A stretch of 64,000 nucleotides of DNA, taken from NCBI GenBank assembly GCA_034505795.1, contig JAPDQM010000003.1:22632-86631 (forward strand), given 5' to 3'. The position numbers and the translations under genes are program-made. The DNA comes from Thermofontimicrobium_A sp034505795. GTDB lineage: Bacteria; Zhuqueibacterota; Zhuqueibacteria; Thermofontimicrobiales; Thermofontimicrobiaceae. The first letter of the stretch is position 1, and each line of letters starts with the position of its first letter. The notes beneath the pieces are model-generated. The model was not told the DNA's origin, ran no database searches, and worked only from the letters and a program-made list of their open reading frames with translations. Below are positions 49,196-59,082 of this stretch, piece after piece.

Positions 49196-49579
49196 ATGGA
49201 AATACCGAAAGAACTGCTGTACACTGAGGAACATGAGTGGGTGCTGGTTGACGATACGAATAATATCGCAACGATTGGAATTACAGATTACGCGCAGGGC
49301 GAATTGGGGGATATCGTCTTTGTGGAATTGCCATCCGTAAATGACGAGGTCAAACAGATGGAGCCATTTGGTACGATTGAAGCCGTTAAAGCGGTCTCCG
49401 ACCTTTTCTCTCCAGTATCGGGAGTGATTGTGGAGGTCAACACGCTGCTGCAGGAGCAACCAGAAACCATCAATCACGATCCTTATGATAAGGGCTGGAT
49501 GATCAAAGTGCAAATGTCCAATCCTTCGGAGTTAGATGTTTTGATGGATGCTGAGGATTATAAGAAACACATTAGCTAA
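49196..49579 (+). CDS. gcvH: Glycine cleavage system H protein
   Basis: The 127-residue lipoyl carrier of the glycine cleavage complex has YTEEHEWVLV, the strand IGITDYAQGELGDIVFVELP and the lipoylation site GTIEAVKAVSDLFSP (K65). It shuttles the aminomethyl group between P, T and L proteins. GGGAGAAAC stands before the ATG. gcvPA follows after 46 bases. Confidence 0.96.
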   Translation: MEIPKELLYTEEHEWVLVDDTNNIATIGITDYAQGELGDIVFVELPSVNDEVKQMEPFGTIEAVKAVSDLFSPVSGVIVEVNTLLQEQPETINHDPYDKGWMIKVQMSNPSELDVLMDAEDYKKHIS

Positions 49580-49625
49580 CAATGGAATTGCTGCCCGAAT
49601 TGGTTCCGAAATATTGGAGTTGAAT

Positions 49626-50969
49626 ATGCCATTTATTCCGAATACGGATGCTGATCGCAAGGCGATGCTGGAGCGAATCGGCGTTAAAAATTTTGAAGAA
49701 CTGCTCGCCAATATACCATCAGAATTGCGCTTCAAACGAGATTTTTCGTTGCCTGACCCCTTGTCGGAATTGGAGGTGCTGCGCGCAGTGCAATTGCGGA
49801 CCCAATGCAACCGCAGCGTCGCCGATGCCATCAGCTTTTTAGGAGGCGGTGCTTACGATCATTTTGTGCCCGCGGCAATTGGTCATATCTCATCCCGCTC
49901 CGAATTTTATACTGCCTACACTCCCTATCAGCCAGAGGTTAGCCAGGGCACGTTGCAAGTCATTTATGAATATCAATCCATGATTGCCGAGTTGCTGGGA
50001 ATGGACGTATCTAACGCATCGCTGTATGATGGCGGTTCCGCATTAGCTGAAGCAGCGCTGATGGCAGTAGCGGAAACCGGTAAAAAACGTATCCTGGTGT
50101 CACAGGGTGTGCATCCTCATTATCGTCAAATCATCAAGACTTACCTGCATGGCCAGCAAATCGAGACCCAATGGGTTGCGCTCGAGCAAGGCAGCACCAG
50201 TCTGGCGGATTTGAAAACCAAAATCGATCATCAGACGGCAGCGGTGATCATTCAGCATCCGAATTTTTTGGGTAATCTGGAGGAAGTTTTTGAAATTGCT
50301 CCGCTGGTGCATGAGCATCAGGCGCTGTTCGTGACTTCAACAGACCCAATTTCATTAGGAATTTTAGAGCCTCCGGGCAACTATGATGTTGATATCGCCA
50401 CTGGCGAGGGGCAATGTCTGGGGAACAGTTTGAATTATGGCGGACCCTACCTGGGCATCCTCGCCTCGCGGCTTAAATTCATTCGACGGATGCCAGGCCG
50501 GATTGCCGGAGCTACGGTAGATACCCAGGGCCGTCGTGGATTTGTGCTTACGTTTCAAACGCGAGAACAACACATCCGTCGGGAAAAGGCGACATCCAAT
50601 ATTTGCACCAATCAGGCATTGATAGCGCTAAACGCGACTGTTTATCTGGCGTTGCTGGGCAAGCGTGGGCTCCAGGAGGTCGCTAACCTATGTTTGCAAA
50701 ATAGCCATTATCTGGCTGATGAAATCCAAAAATTGAACGGCTTCCAGTTGGCGTTTCCAGCGCCATTTTTCAAGGAATTTGTCGTTACGACTCCCGTAGC
50801 GCCAGCCGAAATCATCGACAAATTGCTGCCCCACAATATTTACGCTGGCATCGACCTGTCGCCATTCGATTTTGGCTTGCAAAACGGATTGCTGATCGCA
50901 GTTACCGAGAAGCGCAGCAAGGAGGAAATGGATCAATTTGTGGAATCCCTAAAAATGTTCCAAAAATAA
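49626..50969 (+). CDS. gcvPA: Glycine dehydrogenase (decarboxylating), subunit 1
   Basis: The 447-residue protein is the N-terminal half of the split P protein. It has MPFIPNTDADRKAMLERIG, FLGGGAYDHFVPAAIGHI, EFYTAYTPYQPEVSQGTLQ, NASLYDGGSALAEAALMA and GGPYLGILAS. The pyridoxal phosphate Lys belongs to subunit 2 (GcvPB), which normally follows directly. Here the next gene is a PorV-like protein after 344 bases, so gcvPB and gcvT must lie elsewhere. The frame extends back to 49548, but the ATG at 49626 is the family start. Confidence 0.95.
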   Translation: MPFIPNTDADRKAMLERIGVKNFEELLANIPSELRFKRDFSLPDPLSELEVLRAVQLRTQCNRSVADAISFLGGGAYDHFVPAAIGHISSRSEFYTAYTPYQPEVSQGTLQVIYEYQSMIAELLGMDVSNASLYDGGSALAEAALMAVAETGKKRILVSQGVHPHYRQIIKTYLHGQQIETQWVALEQGSTSLADLKTKIDHQTAAVIIQHPNFLGNLEEVFEIAPLVHEHQALFVTSTDPISLGILEPPGNYDVDIATGEGQCLGNSLNYGGPYLGILASRLKFIRRMPGRIAGATVDTQGRRGFVLTFQTREQHIRREKATSNICTNQALIALNATVYLALLGKRGLQEVANLCLQNSHYLADEIQKLNGFQLAFPAPFFKEFVVTTPVAPAEIIDKLLPHNIYAGIDLSPFDFGLQNGLLIAVTEKRSKEEMDQFVESLKMFQK

Positions 50970-51313
50970 AATGATGCGATTAGAGGTGGCAAGGAACTTT
51001 TAAAATGGCATTGAGTTTCATAATACGAATTGAGATTCAGCTACGCTTGACAACGAGGTTATGAACACGACATGGAGGCTGCCTATCAGGAAAGGTTCGT
51101 TAAAGGTTAGCAAAGAGATAATGAAATAATTGAACGACGCGAAATACGTACCAGGCTATGCGAAAGTCAGTATCTCGACACCTTTTTCTGAATTTTCCTA
51201 TAGTGGGTTAAATTCCGGATGGTTGAGGTGAACCTTTGTAAGTTGCGGGAGGGCTGACCTCTTTCATTCGGTTTTTTATTTTTAGACGTGACAAATTTTG
51301 GAGGATCTGGTTC
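50970..51313. other. Intergenic stretch of about 340 bases before the PorV-like gene
   Basis: No gene is seen. A GGAACTT box at 50993-50999 resembles the ECF -35 at 6228, but the -10 at the right distance (TTTCAT) is weak. A T-rich run with a GGAGG ribosome site precedes the gene. Confidence 0.35.
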
Positions 51314-52366
51314 ATGAAAAAGTTTGTAGTTATCCTATTGCTTATTTTGACGCTGGGATTGCTGGCGCAACAAGCTTTTGCTGTAAGTGAGGCGGCATTG
51401 TTATTCTTATTAATCTCTCCAGGAGCCCGTTCTGCGGGCATGGGCGAATCGTTTGTGGGCGTTGCCGATGATGCCTCCGCCGTTTTCTGGAATCCCGCTG
51501 GTCTGGCATATCAAGAGGGAAGACAAATTACTTTCATGCACGCCAACTGGCTGCCGGGCCTGACCAGTGATATATTTTATGAATTTCTTGCCTATCGCAT
51601 GAGTATCGAGGGCGTGGGGACGATTGGCTTCAATGTGGTCTATCTCGACCTTGGTGAGCAAACCCGCACCGATGAACAGGGCAATGAATTGGAAAAATTT
51701 TCCAGCAACGAATATGCTATTTCTGCCTCCTATGGCGCGACCGTGACTGACAACCTGGCCATGGGCGTAACGCTGCGTTTCATTCGAAGCAATCTGTCCA
51801 AATTCGGCGCTGGCTCGGAGATCGGTAGCGGTCAGGCCAGCGTTTTTGCATTCGACGTCGGGTTGCTGTATACGTTTCCTTTTCTCAATCAAAAACTGAC
51901 CTGGGGCATGAACCTTTCGAACATGGGACCCAAAATCGCCTATATCGATGAAGCCCAGGCCGACCCCCTGCCAACCAATTTGAAAACCGGTTTCGCCTAT
52001 AAACTGATTAATCAAAAGTACAATAAACTCACTCTTGCGGCTGATATTAACAAATTGTTGGTGACGCCGCATGGCGATAAACCTGCCGATCCATTTTATC
52101 AGGCCATCATCACTTCCTGGTTCGATGAACCACTGCAACGGGAACTGGATAAAATCACGCGATCCATTGGGATGGAATATTGGTACAGCGATCTTATTGC
52201 GCTGCGAGCCGGTTATTATTTTGACAAAGAGGGCAAAGTCAAATATTCAAGTTTTGGTGCAGGTTTGAAATATTCGCTCTACGGCTTTGATTTCGGCTAT
52301 ATTGCAGCGCCGGAAGGTCATCCGTTGGCGAATACGATGCGCTTCTCGCTGACGGTCGGTTTTTAA
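51314..52366 (+). CDS. PorV/PorQ-family outer membrane protein
   Basis: The 350-residue protein has a signal peptide (about 1-23, ending QAFAVSE) and a FadL/PorV-like barrel. The diagnostic N-terminal region is LLISPGARSAGMGESFVGVA followed by DDASAVFWNPAGLA, which is conserved in PorV/PorQ (UPF0164) proteins. PorV acts in the type IX secretion system as a shuttle for proteins with the C-terminal sorting domain. The next gene encodes a protein with such a domain, which supports a secretion role. Other type IX components are not in the window. Confidence 0.87.
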   Translation: MKKFVVILLLILTLGLLAQQAFAVSEAALLFLLISPGARSAGMGESFVGVADDASAVFWNPAGLAYQEGRQITFMHANWLPGLTSDIFYEFLAYRMSIEGVGTIGFNVVYLDLGEQTRTDEQGNELEKFSSNEYAISASYGATVTDNLAMGVTLRFIRSNLSKFGAGSEIGSGQASVFAFDVGLLYTFPFLNQKLTWGMNLSNMGPKIAYIDEAQADPLPTNLKTGFAYKLINQKYNKLTLAADINKLLVTPHGDKPADPFYQAIITSWFDEPLQRELDKITRSIGMEYWYSDLIALRAGYYFDKEGKVKYSSFGAGLKYSLYGFDFGYIAAPEGHPLANTMRFSLTVGF

Positions 52367-52631
52367 AGCGCAGCATAAGCTAGCGAATTGGTCAAAGGCA
52401 TTCATTCGCGATTGAGGATCGGATCAAGCGGAGATGATTTCTTATTCCAGCTTACCGTAGCTGCAAAATCTATCGCCTCAGACGCTTGATCCTCTCCTCA
52501 TGGTGAACATCGTCATTTCTACGATAGCTGCCAGTCAGTTGCTGCCAGGCCATCTTATTATTATTGGGTTGGGTGAAAAAGGACTTTGATTTCAAAATTG
52601 ATTACATTCATGAATAGCATAAAGTTGAAGA

Positions 52632-55600
52632 ATGATCTTGAAACAAACGCTGCGAATCTCGTTAGCACTGCTATGGCTGGGCAGTATCGCTTTCAGTCAA
52701 CAGCCAGCCAAATCGCCGACATTTCTTAAGAGCCATCCCTCCGTTCGATTTGTACCTCATTTATCCATGAAGCCCCTGCCAGCCGCGGACATTGCCGCGG
52801 CGGAACAGACTTCGTGGCGTCTGCGGCTCCCTGATACGCTAAGCGTAGTGGCCCTGCGAGTCCAATTTCAGCGGGATAATGATCGCAACACGACTGGCGA
52901 TGGCTGGTTTGATCTATCGGTTGGCGATTCCATGATCAATCCTCCGCCTCATAATCGAAAATATTTTTTCAACCAATTGCGGGCATTGCAGGATTATTAT
53001 TACAAAGTAAGCCAGGGTCGACTCTTCTTGCAAATTGCCGATGCTTCGGGCGAGGGATTTGTTTATCCATTGGCTGTCGATAGCGCCTGGACCCTGCCCC
53101 ATCCCATGAGCTATTACAACCCCAATGCCACGCAGTCGCTGCTGGATCAACGACTGGCTGAATTATTCCGAGACGCTGTCATGCTGGCCGATGCCAGTGG
53201 CCAGGTGGATTTTTCAAAATTCGATGTGGTGATCGTTTTCCATGCCGGCGTTGGTGCGGAGTTTACGCAAGATTTCGATACCACTCCGAATGATATTCCC
53301 TCGGTGTTTTTGAATTTTGAGGATCTCCGAAAAACGATTGGTAATAATGCATCAGAATTTGCAGGCATTCCTGTCAACCAGAGTTCTTGTTTCGTGCGCG
53401 AGGGAATTATTTTGCCCGAAACAGAGAATCAGAGCGGTTATAAATCCTTCGGTTTGGTGGGCACCGCGGCCCTAATGATGGGCAATCAATTGGGGTTGCC
53501 CAGCCTGTTTGACACCGATACCGGCCGGCCAGGCATCGGTCGTTTTGGATTGATGGATCAGGGATCTGGCAATTTTTTTGGCAATATTCCGGCACAACCC
53601 TGTGCCTGGAGCAAAATATTCCTGGGCTGGGAGCAACCCATCACGGTTTCGGCTGGTAAGAATTTGCCGGTGGCTGCCACTTTGGCCGCTAATCCCAATA
53701 AGATTTACAAAATTCCTATCAACGCCAAAGAATATTTCTTATTAGAAAATCGACAGCAGCATGTGATTCAAAAGCGAAATATTGGCGTTGGGTACGATGA
53801 AAACGGTACGCGAATCGAGTTTTATGAAGATGGCACTTATAGTCCCACCCATGGTATTGGCGTAATCGTTTCGATCGATGAATACGACTATGGTCTGCCG
53901 GGGTCGGGAATTCTCATCTGGCATATCGATGAATCGGTGATTGCCGAACAGTATGTGGCGAATCGGGTGAATACCGATCGCGAGCACCGCGGGGTCGATC
54001 TGGTCGAAGCCGATGGCTCCCAGGATATGGGCTATTTTTATAACAATTTTGGCTTCACTGGCTACCATGCCGGTTATGCTGAGGATATGTGGTGGAATAA
54101 AAATGAAATTCATTTGCTGGCAAACGCAGCGAGCCAGGTAATGTTCACACCTGTTACCATGCCCAGCACCGAATCGTACGCCAGAGCCAATACCGGTATT
54201 TACATTACCGATTTTAGCGACATTGATTCGGTGATGTATTTCACATTGGAAATCAAAAATTACCTTTCTGGTTTTCCTGCTTTTTTGGGAAATAATTCCG
54301 GCAATAGCGCTGTGGTAACGGGTGATCTCAACAGTGATGGAACTGACGAACTTCTGGTAAGCACGCTGGATGGCAAGATTCTTGCATGGAAGGGCAACGG
54401 GGAGAAATTTATCGCCAACCTCGATTCCGCCAATCAAACACAACTTAACGGCGAAATGATTCGAAGGCCGTTGGCGGTGTTTGCCGAAATCGATGCGGGA
54501 ACGCTGCCCTTTCCGCCAGCGCTCGCCGATTTAAATCATAATGATCATTTGGATGTTATTGCTGGAGCATCCAGTGGCTGGGTCTATGCCTGGCAGTCGG
54601 TGGATCAAGATGGCGATGGCCGTGCCGATTTATTGTTTAAAAGCCATCTTGGCGCAGCCGTGACCACAGCCGCAATGATTAGCGATTGGCTGCCCGCCTC
54701 CACTGGGTTCGAAATTACGGTTGGGTCAGAGAATGGAAATGTCTGCGTACTGGATGAGGCTGGTAGAATTATCTGGAATAAACATATTGCTGCGGCTCCG
54801 GTGACAGGCGTCGTTGCTTTGATAGATGGGCTGGTGGCAGTGGCCAGCGATGGCTCGCTTTGTCGCATTGATGTGAATGGTGTTATTCGCTCGCAGCTAT
54901 CGTTAGCTTCGTTTGGTGCATTGGGGGCACCGGTAGTCGGCGATGTCAATAATGATGGGCGATTGGAAATAATCATTTCATCCACCAGTGGTGCGGTGCT
55001 TCTCGTGGAGGAAAGGGGTGAGGCACTGTCATTTTCTCCGTTAATCGAGGCGGGGTGCCCCTTATCGAATCCAGCGCTGGCTGATATTGATGGGGATGGT
55101 TATCTGGAAATTGTTTTGACCGGTGGTGGAAGAATTTTTGCCTTTCGTTTTAATGGAGTATCGTTGAGCAATTTCCCGGTGACCTTCGAACGCGGTTTCG
55201 AGACCGAAAGATATCCCGATCCCATACTGGTGGATCTGGATGGCGATAAAAAAGTGGAAATCATTGTTGGTGCCAAACGCCAGGTATTGGTCGCAGTCGA
55301 TGCTCAGGGACATCGGGTGCCGGGCTTTCCATTGTCGACTTCGCACGCCATAATAGCCGCAGCCGGCGTTGGCAACTTATCCGACACTGGAAAGTTTCAT
55401 GTCATTGCTCGCAGCACTGATGACTTCTGCTATGTTTGGCCGCGAGATCAATATTTTGTGGCGGATCAGATTTATTGGGGACAGTATTTAAAAGATGCGC
55501 GCCACTCGGCCGCCTATCTGGCCGCAACGGCTCCTATTGCTGCGACAGGCAAATTGATGCCTGAAAAAACGGTTTATAATTATCCCAATCCGACAGAGGG

Positions 55601-55835
55601 CAATACCACCACCATCCGGTACTATCTGCGGGAAGCAGCAACCGTCAACATTCGAATCTACGATCTGGCTGGCGAGTTGGTCGCCGAGTTTGACGGCCCC
55701 GGGCTGCCGCACATCGAAAACGAAGTGGCCTGGGATCTATCCGCTGTCCAAAGTGGAGTTTATCTGGCCTGGGTACAGGCAAAAAGTGCCAGCGAAACCA
55801 ATCTGACGGTCATCAAAATTGCGGTTATTAAATAA
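52632..55835 (+). CDS. M6-like secreted protein with degenerate active site, FG-GAP repeats and type IX sorting domain
   Basis: The 1067-residue protein has a signal peptide (1-22) and an M6 (immune inhibitor A-like) peptidase fold (about 70-550). The region that should hold HExxH reads LMMGN (281-285) followed by QLGLPSLFDTDTGRPGIG, so both His ligands and the Glu are gone while the flanking GLP and the GRFGLMDQGS stretch remain. Residues about 560-950 carry FG-GAP/VCBS-like repeats (GDLNSDGTDELLV, ADLNHNDHLDVIAG, GDVNNDGRLEIII, ADIDGDGYLEIVL, VDLDGDKKVEIIVG), a calcium-binding propeller. The last 85 residues are a type A sorting-like domain (NYPNPTEGNTTTIRYYL, RIYDLAGELV, SGVYLAWVQA). It is probably a surface or secreted binding protein. 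Confidence 0.87.
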   Translation: MILKQTLRISLALLWLGSIAFSQQPAKSPTFLKSHPSVRFVPHLSMKPLPAADIAAAEQTSWRLRLPDTLSVVALRVQFQRDNDRNTTGDGWFDLSVGDSMINPPPHNRKYFFNQLRALQDYYYKVSQGRLFLQIADASGEGFVYPLAVDSAWTLPHPMSYYNPNATQSLLDQRLAELFRDAVMLADASGQVDFSKFDVVIVFHAGVGAEFTQDFDTTPNDIPSVFLNFEDLRKTIGNNASEFAGIPVNQSSCFVREGIILPETENQSGYKSFGLVGTAALMMGNQLGLPSLFDTDTGRPGIGRFGLMDQGSGNFFGNIPAQPCAWSKIFLGWEQPITVSAGKNLPVAATLAANPNKIYKIPINAKEYFLLENRQQHVIQKRNIGVGYDENGTRIEFYEDGTYSPTHGIGVIVSIDEYDYGLPGSGILIWHIDESVIAEQYVANRVNTDREHRGVDLVEADGSQDMGYFYNNFGFTGYHAGYAEDMWWNKNEIHLLANAASQVMFTPVTMPSTESYARANTGIYITDFSDIDSVMYFTLEIKNYLSGFPAFLGNNSGNSAVVTGDLNSDGTDELLVSTLDGKILAWKGNGEKFIANLDSANQTQLNGEMIRRPLAVFAEIDAGTLPFPPALADLNHNDHLDVIAGASSGWVYAWQSVDQDGDGRADLLFKSHLGAAVTTAAMISDWLPASTGFEITVGSENGNVCVLDEAGRIIWNKHIAAAPVTGVVALIDGLVAVASDGSLCRIDVNGVIRSQLSLASFGALGAPVVGDVNNDGRLEIIISSTSGAVLLVEERGEALSFSPLIEAGCPLSNPALADIDGDGYLEIVLTGGGRIFAFRFNGVSLSNFPVTFERGFETERYPDPILVDLDGDKKVEIIVGAKRQVLVAVDAQGHRVPGFPLSTSHAIIAAAGVGNLSDTGKFHVIARSTDDFCYVWPRDQYFVADQIYWGQYLKDARHSAAYLAATAPIAATGKLMPEKTVYNYPNPTEGNTTTIRYYLREAATVNIRIYDLAGELVAEFDGPGLPHIENEVAWDLSAVQSGVYLAWVQAKSASETNLTVIKIAVIK

Positions 55836-56005
55836 GACCATAGTGCTGTTGCCGAGACCAATCGGTCGGCAGCGGGGATTTTGCTTAGGGCTACTTCGAG
55901 TGATCGGACAATTGGGCGACATGCCCTGAACAGTCAATATGAGCAAGCGGTCAGTCAATAGAATTTATAGTCAAATCGATAAATCATCATAGTGGGTGTG
56001 CAAGC

Positions 56006-59000
56006 GTGAACAGGCTAAACATCATTATCGGGTCCATGTTGATTATGGTTGGGTGGGGCGCACATGTCATTTCACAACCGGTGGAATACAATCATCCAGA
56101 ATTGGAATGGTATACCATCGACAGCGAACATTTTCAGGTGCATTATCATAAAGAAGCGGAGCGTACTGCGGCGCTGGTGACCAAGATTGCTGAGGAAATT
56201 TATGCGCCAATCACCTCGCTCTATCTTTATGAACCGGATGGCAAGATACATTTTATCATTCGCGATCACGACGATTATTCCAATGGCGGGGCCTATTATT
56301 ATGACAACAAAATTGAAATCTGGGCCACCCCGATGGATTTTGTCCTGCGCGGCAATCATAATTGGCTTCGTAATGTCGTGACGCACGAATTCACTCACAT
56401 GATCTCATTAGGAGCCGCTCGAAAAATAACGCGCAAGGTCCCCGGTCTCTATTTTCAGTACATGGGCTACGAGCCTGAAAAAAACCCGTATGTATTGTAT
56501 GGCTTTCCCAATCGGATCGTCTCCTATCCCCTGGCGATGACCATTATCCCCAATTGGCTGGCAGAAGGCGCAGCGCAAATCCAACTGGCCAAGCTAAATT
56601 ACGACAATTGGGATTCCCATCGAGATATGATTCTTAGAACCTCGGTTGTAGAGGGTGAGTTGCTGGATCATAAAGAGATGGGGGTATTTGGCAAAAATAG
56701 CCTGGACAATGAGCGGGTCTACAATCAAGGTTATGCGTTGGTGCGCTATCTCGCTGAAACCTACGGTGTCGAGGCGCTCCGCCGTATTTTTCGGGAGATG
56801 CAGAAGCCCTGGCATCTGACGATCGATGGCGCGCTGAAGAATGTTATCGGCAAAAGTGAGAAACAGCTTTATTTGGAGTGGCGCAACCATCTTCGTGAGA
56901 TGTATACCTATCGGCTGGCGAAAATTAAAGATCACCAAAGTGTCGGACGTATCATTCAAGCCGATGGCTTTGCGAACCTGTTTGCCGCGTGGTCGCCGGA
57001 TGGGAGTAAGTTTGCTTTCATTTCTAATCGTGGCAGCGATTACCTGTCCCAGTCGTCCCTTTATCTTTACAACAAAACCACCCGCGAAACCAAAAAAATC
57101 AAAAGCGGGGTCAGTTCTTCGCTCAGTTGGTCGCCAGATGGTCAAAAAATCGCATACTCCCGCAAGTCCAAACCCAATCGAAACGGCTCTCATTTTAATG
57201 ACATTTATGTCTATGATCTGAAAACCAAGAAAGAACGCCAGATCACCCGCAACATGAGAGCGGAGAGCCCGGACTGGTCAGACGACGGCAAGAAGCTACT
57301 CTTCGTTACCACTCGGGATGGGACTCAAAACATTGCCGTTCTGGATTTGTCGAGCAAAAAGCTGACTTATCTCACTCGTTTTCGGGACGGGCAACAGGTA
57401 TTCACCCCGCGCTGGTCGAACAATAGCCAGGTGATCATCTTCAGTCTCAGTCAAGGCGAAGGCCGTCAGTTGGCGATGATATCAGCCGATGGCAAGACCC
57501 TGAAGGTGTTGCTGGCTGATGGTAACGACGCTCGTGATCCGATATTTGCCTACAATGGTCGGGAAATCTATTTTAGCTGGGATCGAACGGGCATATTTAA
57601 TATCTATTCCATGGACATTTTTACCAAAACTAAAACCCAGCTCACCAATGTCATTGGCGGCGCGTTTATGCCTTCGGTCAACAAACAGGGCCAATTGATC
57701 TACAGCCAATTTACCGCGCAAGGTTATAAAATTGCCTTGATGGATAAGCCGCAACCGGTCGAAGAAAAAAGGACCGAATATGTCGCCTACCACCGACCGT
57801 TGCTGCAACTGGCTTCGGCTGATAGCAAAGATATCGAGCTCATCGATCGCGGCATCAGCGATCGAACTATCCATTATAATGATGCCGATATTCCCCGTTA
57901 CACCTCCCAAGCGTACGATTTGACCTATGGTAGCCTGGCATTTCTGCCGCGGATCATGATCGATTATGGCACCACCAAGCTGGGCACCTATGTTTACTCC
58001 AGCGACATGCTGAATCGTTACGATATTTTTGGTGGGTTTGCTATCAATCGGGATTGGGATTACGATTTGTTTGGTATTGTAAACTATCGTCAATTCCGGC
58101 CAACTGTTTTTTTAGAAGTTTATAATCGAGTGTTGCATCACCAGGAAATGGATGATTTGCCACTCAGCGAAACCGATACGGTGTTCACCAATTTCAAATT
58201 CAAATACAATTTGACTGAGGTCGATCTGGGATTGGACTTCAAATTGAACGATGAAAACAACCTGCGACCGGCATTTATTTATAATCTTTATCAGGCGAGT
58301 TATCAGCCTGAGTACAAATACCGTGGCCAGGAATTTCCAACCTTCAAATATCGTTACTTTATCGGCCGCACCCTGCAATTGGCCTGGAACTATCGCAATG
58401 TGACGCCGAGCATGACATCGGAAATTAATCCGGCGGCTGGCCGGGTCATTTCGCTTCGCTACAATCAGGAGTTCAACAAGTTTCTGAAGGATTTCAAATT
58501 GACCCGCTACGGCACGTGGACCGAAGCGTTTGATGATTATAACTACAGCAAACTCGAATTGGATTGGAAGGAATATGTGCCGTTATTTGCCCGAGGCCGA
58601 CATGCACTAAATTGGCAATTGCAAGCGGGGTGGATCGATCGGCCAGTGCATGAATTTTTCAATTTTTACGCAGGTGGTCTGCTGGGTTTGCGAGGCTATC
58701 CTTTTTATAGCATCGAAGGACGTAAGCTGCTGATTGGTCGAGCTGCCTATCGCTTTCCCATTTTTAATGACATGAACTGGCGCCTCTTCCATCTGCATTT
58801 CGACAAATTGTATCTCGGTACGTTCTTTGATTATGGCAATGCCTTCAACGCTGATGAGCTGGATTTTGCTCAATTCAAAAAAGATGCGGGAATCGAACTG
58901 CGGCTGGACCTATTTTCGTTCTATAGCTTTCCTACTCGTATATTTTTTAATGCCGCCTATGGTTTTGATGAGGTTACTAAACGTGAAAATGAAACAACCG

Positions 59001-59062
59001 TTCTCATGTATGGCAAAGAGTGGCGTTATTATCTGGGTATTGCTTTTGGATATTTTGATTAA
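56006..59062 (+). CDS. MA-type metallopeptidase fused to PD40 propeller and outer-membrane barrel
   Basis: The 1018-residue protein has a signal peptide (about 1-23) and then three parts. A peptidase MA-like domain (about 28-310) has an intact HEFTH (127-131) and NWLAEGAAQ with the third-ligand Glu. A TolB-like propeller (about 320-600) has PD40 motifs such as AAWSPDGSKFAFIS, LSWSPDGQKIAYS, PDWSDDGKKLLFV and PRWSNNSQVII. A C-terminal outer-membrane barrel of the BamA/surface-antigen type (about 640-1018) has GGLLGLRGYPFYSIEG near its end. It would be anchored in the outer membrane with the peptidase and propeller in the periplasm or on the surface. The start is GTG at 56006. The function of the fusion is not known to me. 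Confidence 0.86.
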   Translation: MNRLNIIIGSMLIMVGWGAHVISQPVEYNHPELEWYTIDSEHFQVHYHKEAERTAALVTKIAEEIYAPITSLYLYEPDGKIHFIIRDHDDYSNGGAYYYDNKIEIWATPMDFVLRGNHNWLRNVVTHEFTHMISLGAARKITRKVPGLYFQYMGYEPEKNPYVLYGFPNRIVSYPLAMTIIPNWLAEGAAQIQLAKLNYDNWDSHRDMILRTSVVEGELLDHKEMGVFGKNSLDNERVYNQGYALVRYLAETYGVEALRRIFREMQKPWHLTIDGALKNVIGKSEKQLYLEWRNHLREMYTYRLAKIKDHQSVGRIIQADGFANLFAAWSPDGSKFAFISNRGSDYLSQSSLYLYNKTTRETKKIKSGVSSSLSWSPDGQKIAYSRKSKPNRNGSHFNDIYVYDLKTKKERQITRNMRAESPDWSDDGKKLLFVTTRDGTQNIAVLDLSSKKLTYLTRFRDGQQVFTPRWSNNSQVIIFSLSQGEGRQLAMISADGKTLKVLLADGNDARDPIFAYNGREIYFSWDRTGIFNIYSMDIFTKTKTQLTNVIGGAFMPSVNKQGQLIYSQFTAQGYKIALMDKPQPVEEKRTEYVAYHRPLLQLASADSKDIELIDRGISDRTIHYNDADIPRYTSQAYDLTYGSLAFLPRIMIDYGTTKLGTYVYSSDMLNRYDIFGGFAINRDWDYDLFGIVNYRQFRPTVFLEVYNRVLHHQEMDDLPLSETDTVFTNFKFKYNLTEVDLGLDFKLNDENNLRPAFIYNLYQASYQPEYKYRGQEFPTFKYRYFIGRTLQLAWNYRNVTPSMTSEINPAAGRVISLRYNQEFNKFLKDFKLTRYGTWTEAFDDYNYSKLELDWKEYVPLFARGRHALNWQLQAGWIDRPVHEFFNFYAGGLLGLRGYPFYSIEGRKLLIGRAAYRFPIFNDMNWRLFHLHFDKLYLGTFFDYGNAFNADELDFAQFKKDAGIELRLDLFSFYSFPTRIFFNAAYGFDEVTKRENETTVLMYGKEWRYYLGIAFGYFD

Positions 59063-59082
59063 AAATGTTAAGGAGTGAACCA

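Noticed and set aside
50993..51021. A second ECF-like promoter before the PorV-like gene
   Set aside because: GGAACTT is present, but the -10 match is poor and it lies about 300 bases from the gene; kept only as a hint.
52413..52500. Inverted repeat GGATCAAGCG ... CGCTTGATCC before the M6-like gene
   Set aside because: The arms are only 10 bases with a long loop and no T run; too weak to call a terminator or element.
55850..55871. Hairpin after the M6-like gene (TGCC-GACC / GGTC-GGCA)
   Set aside because: The stem is interrupted by an unpaired pair of bases and no T run follows.
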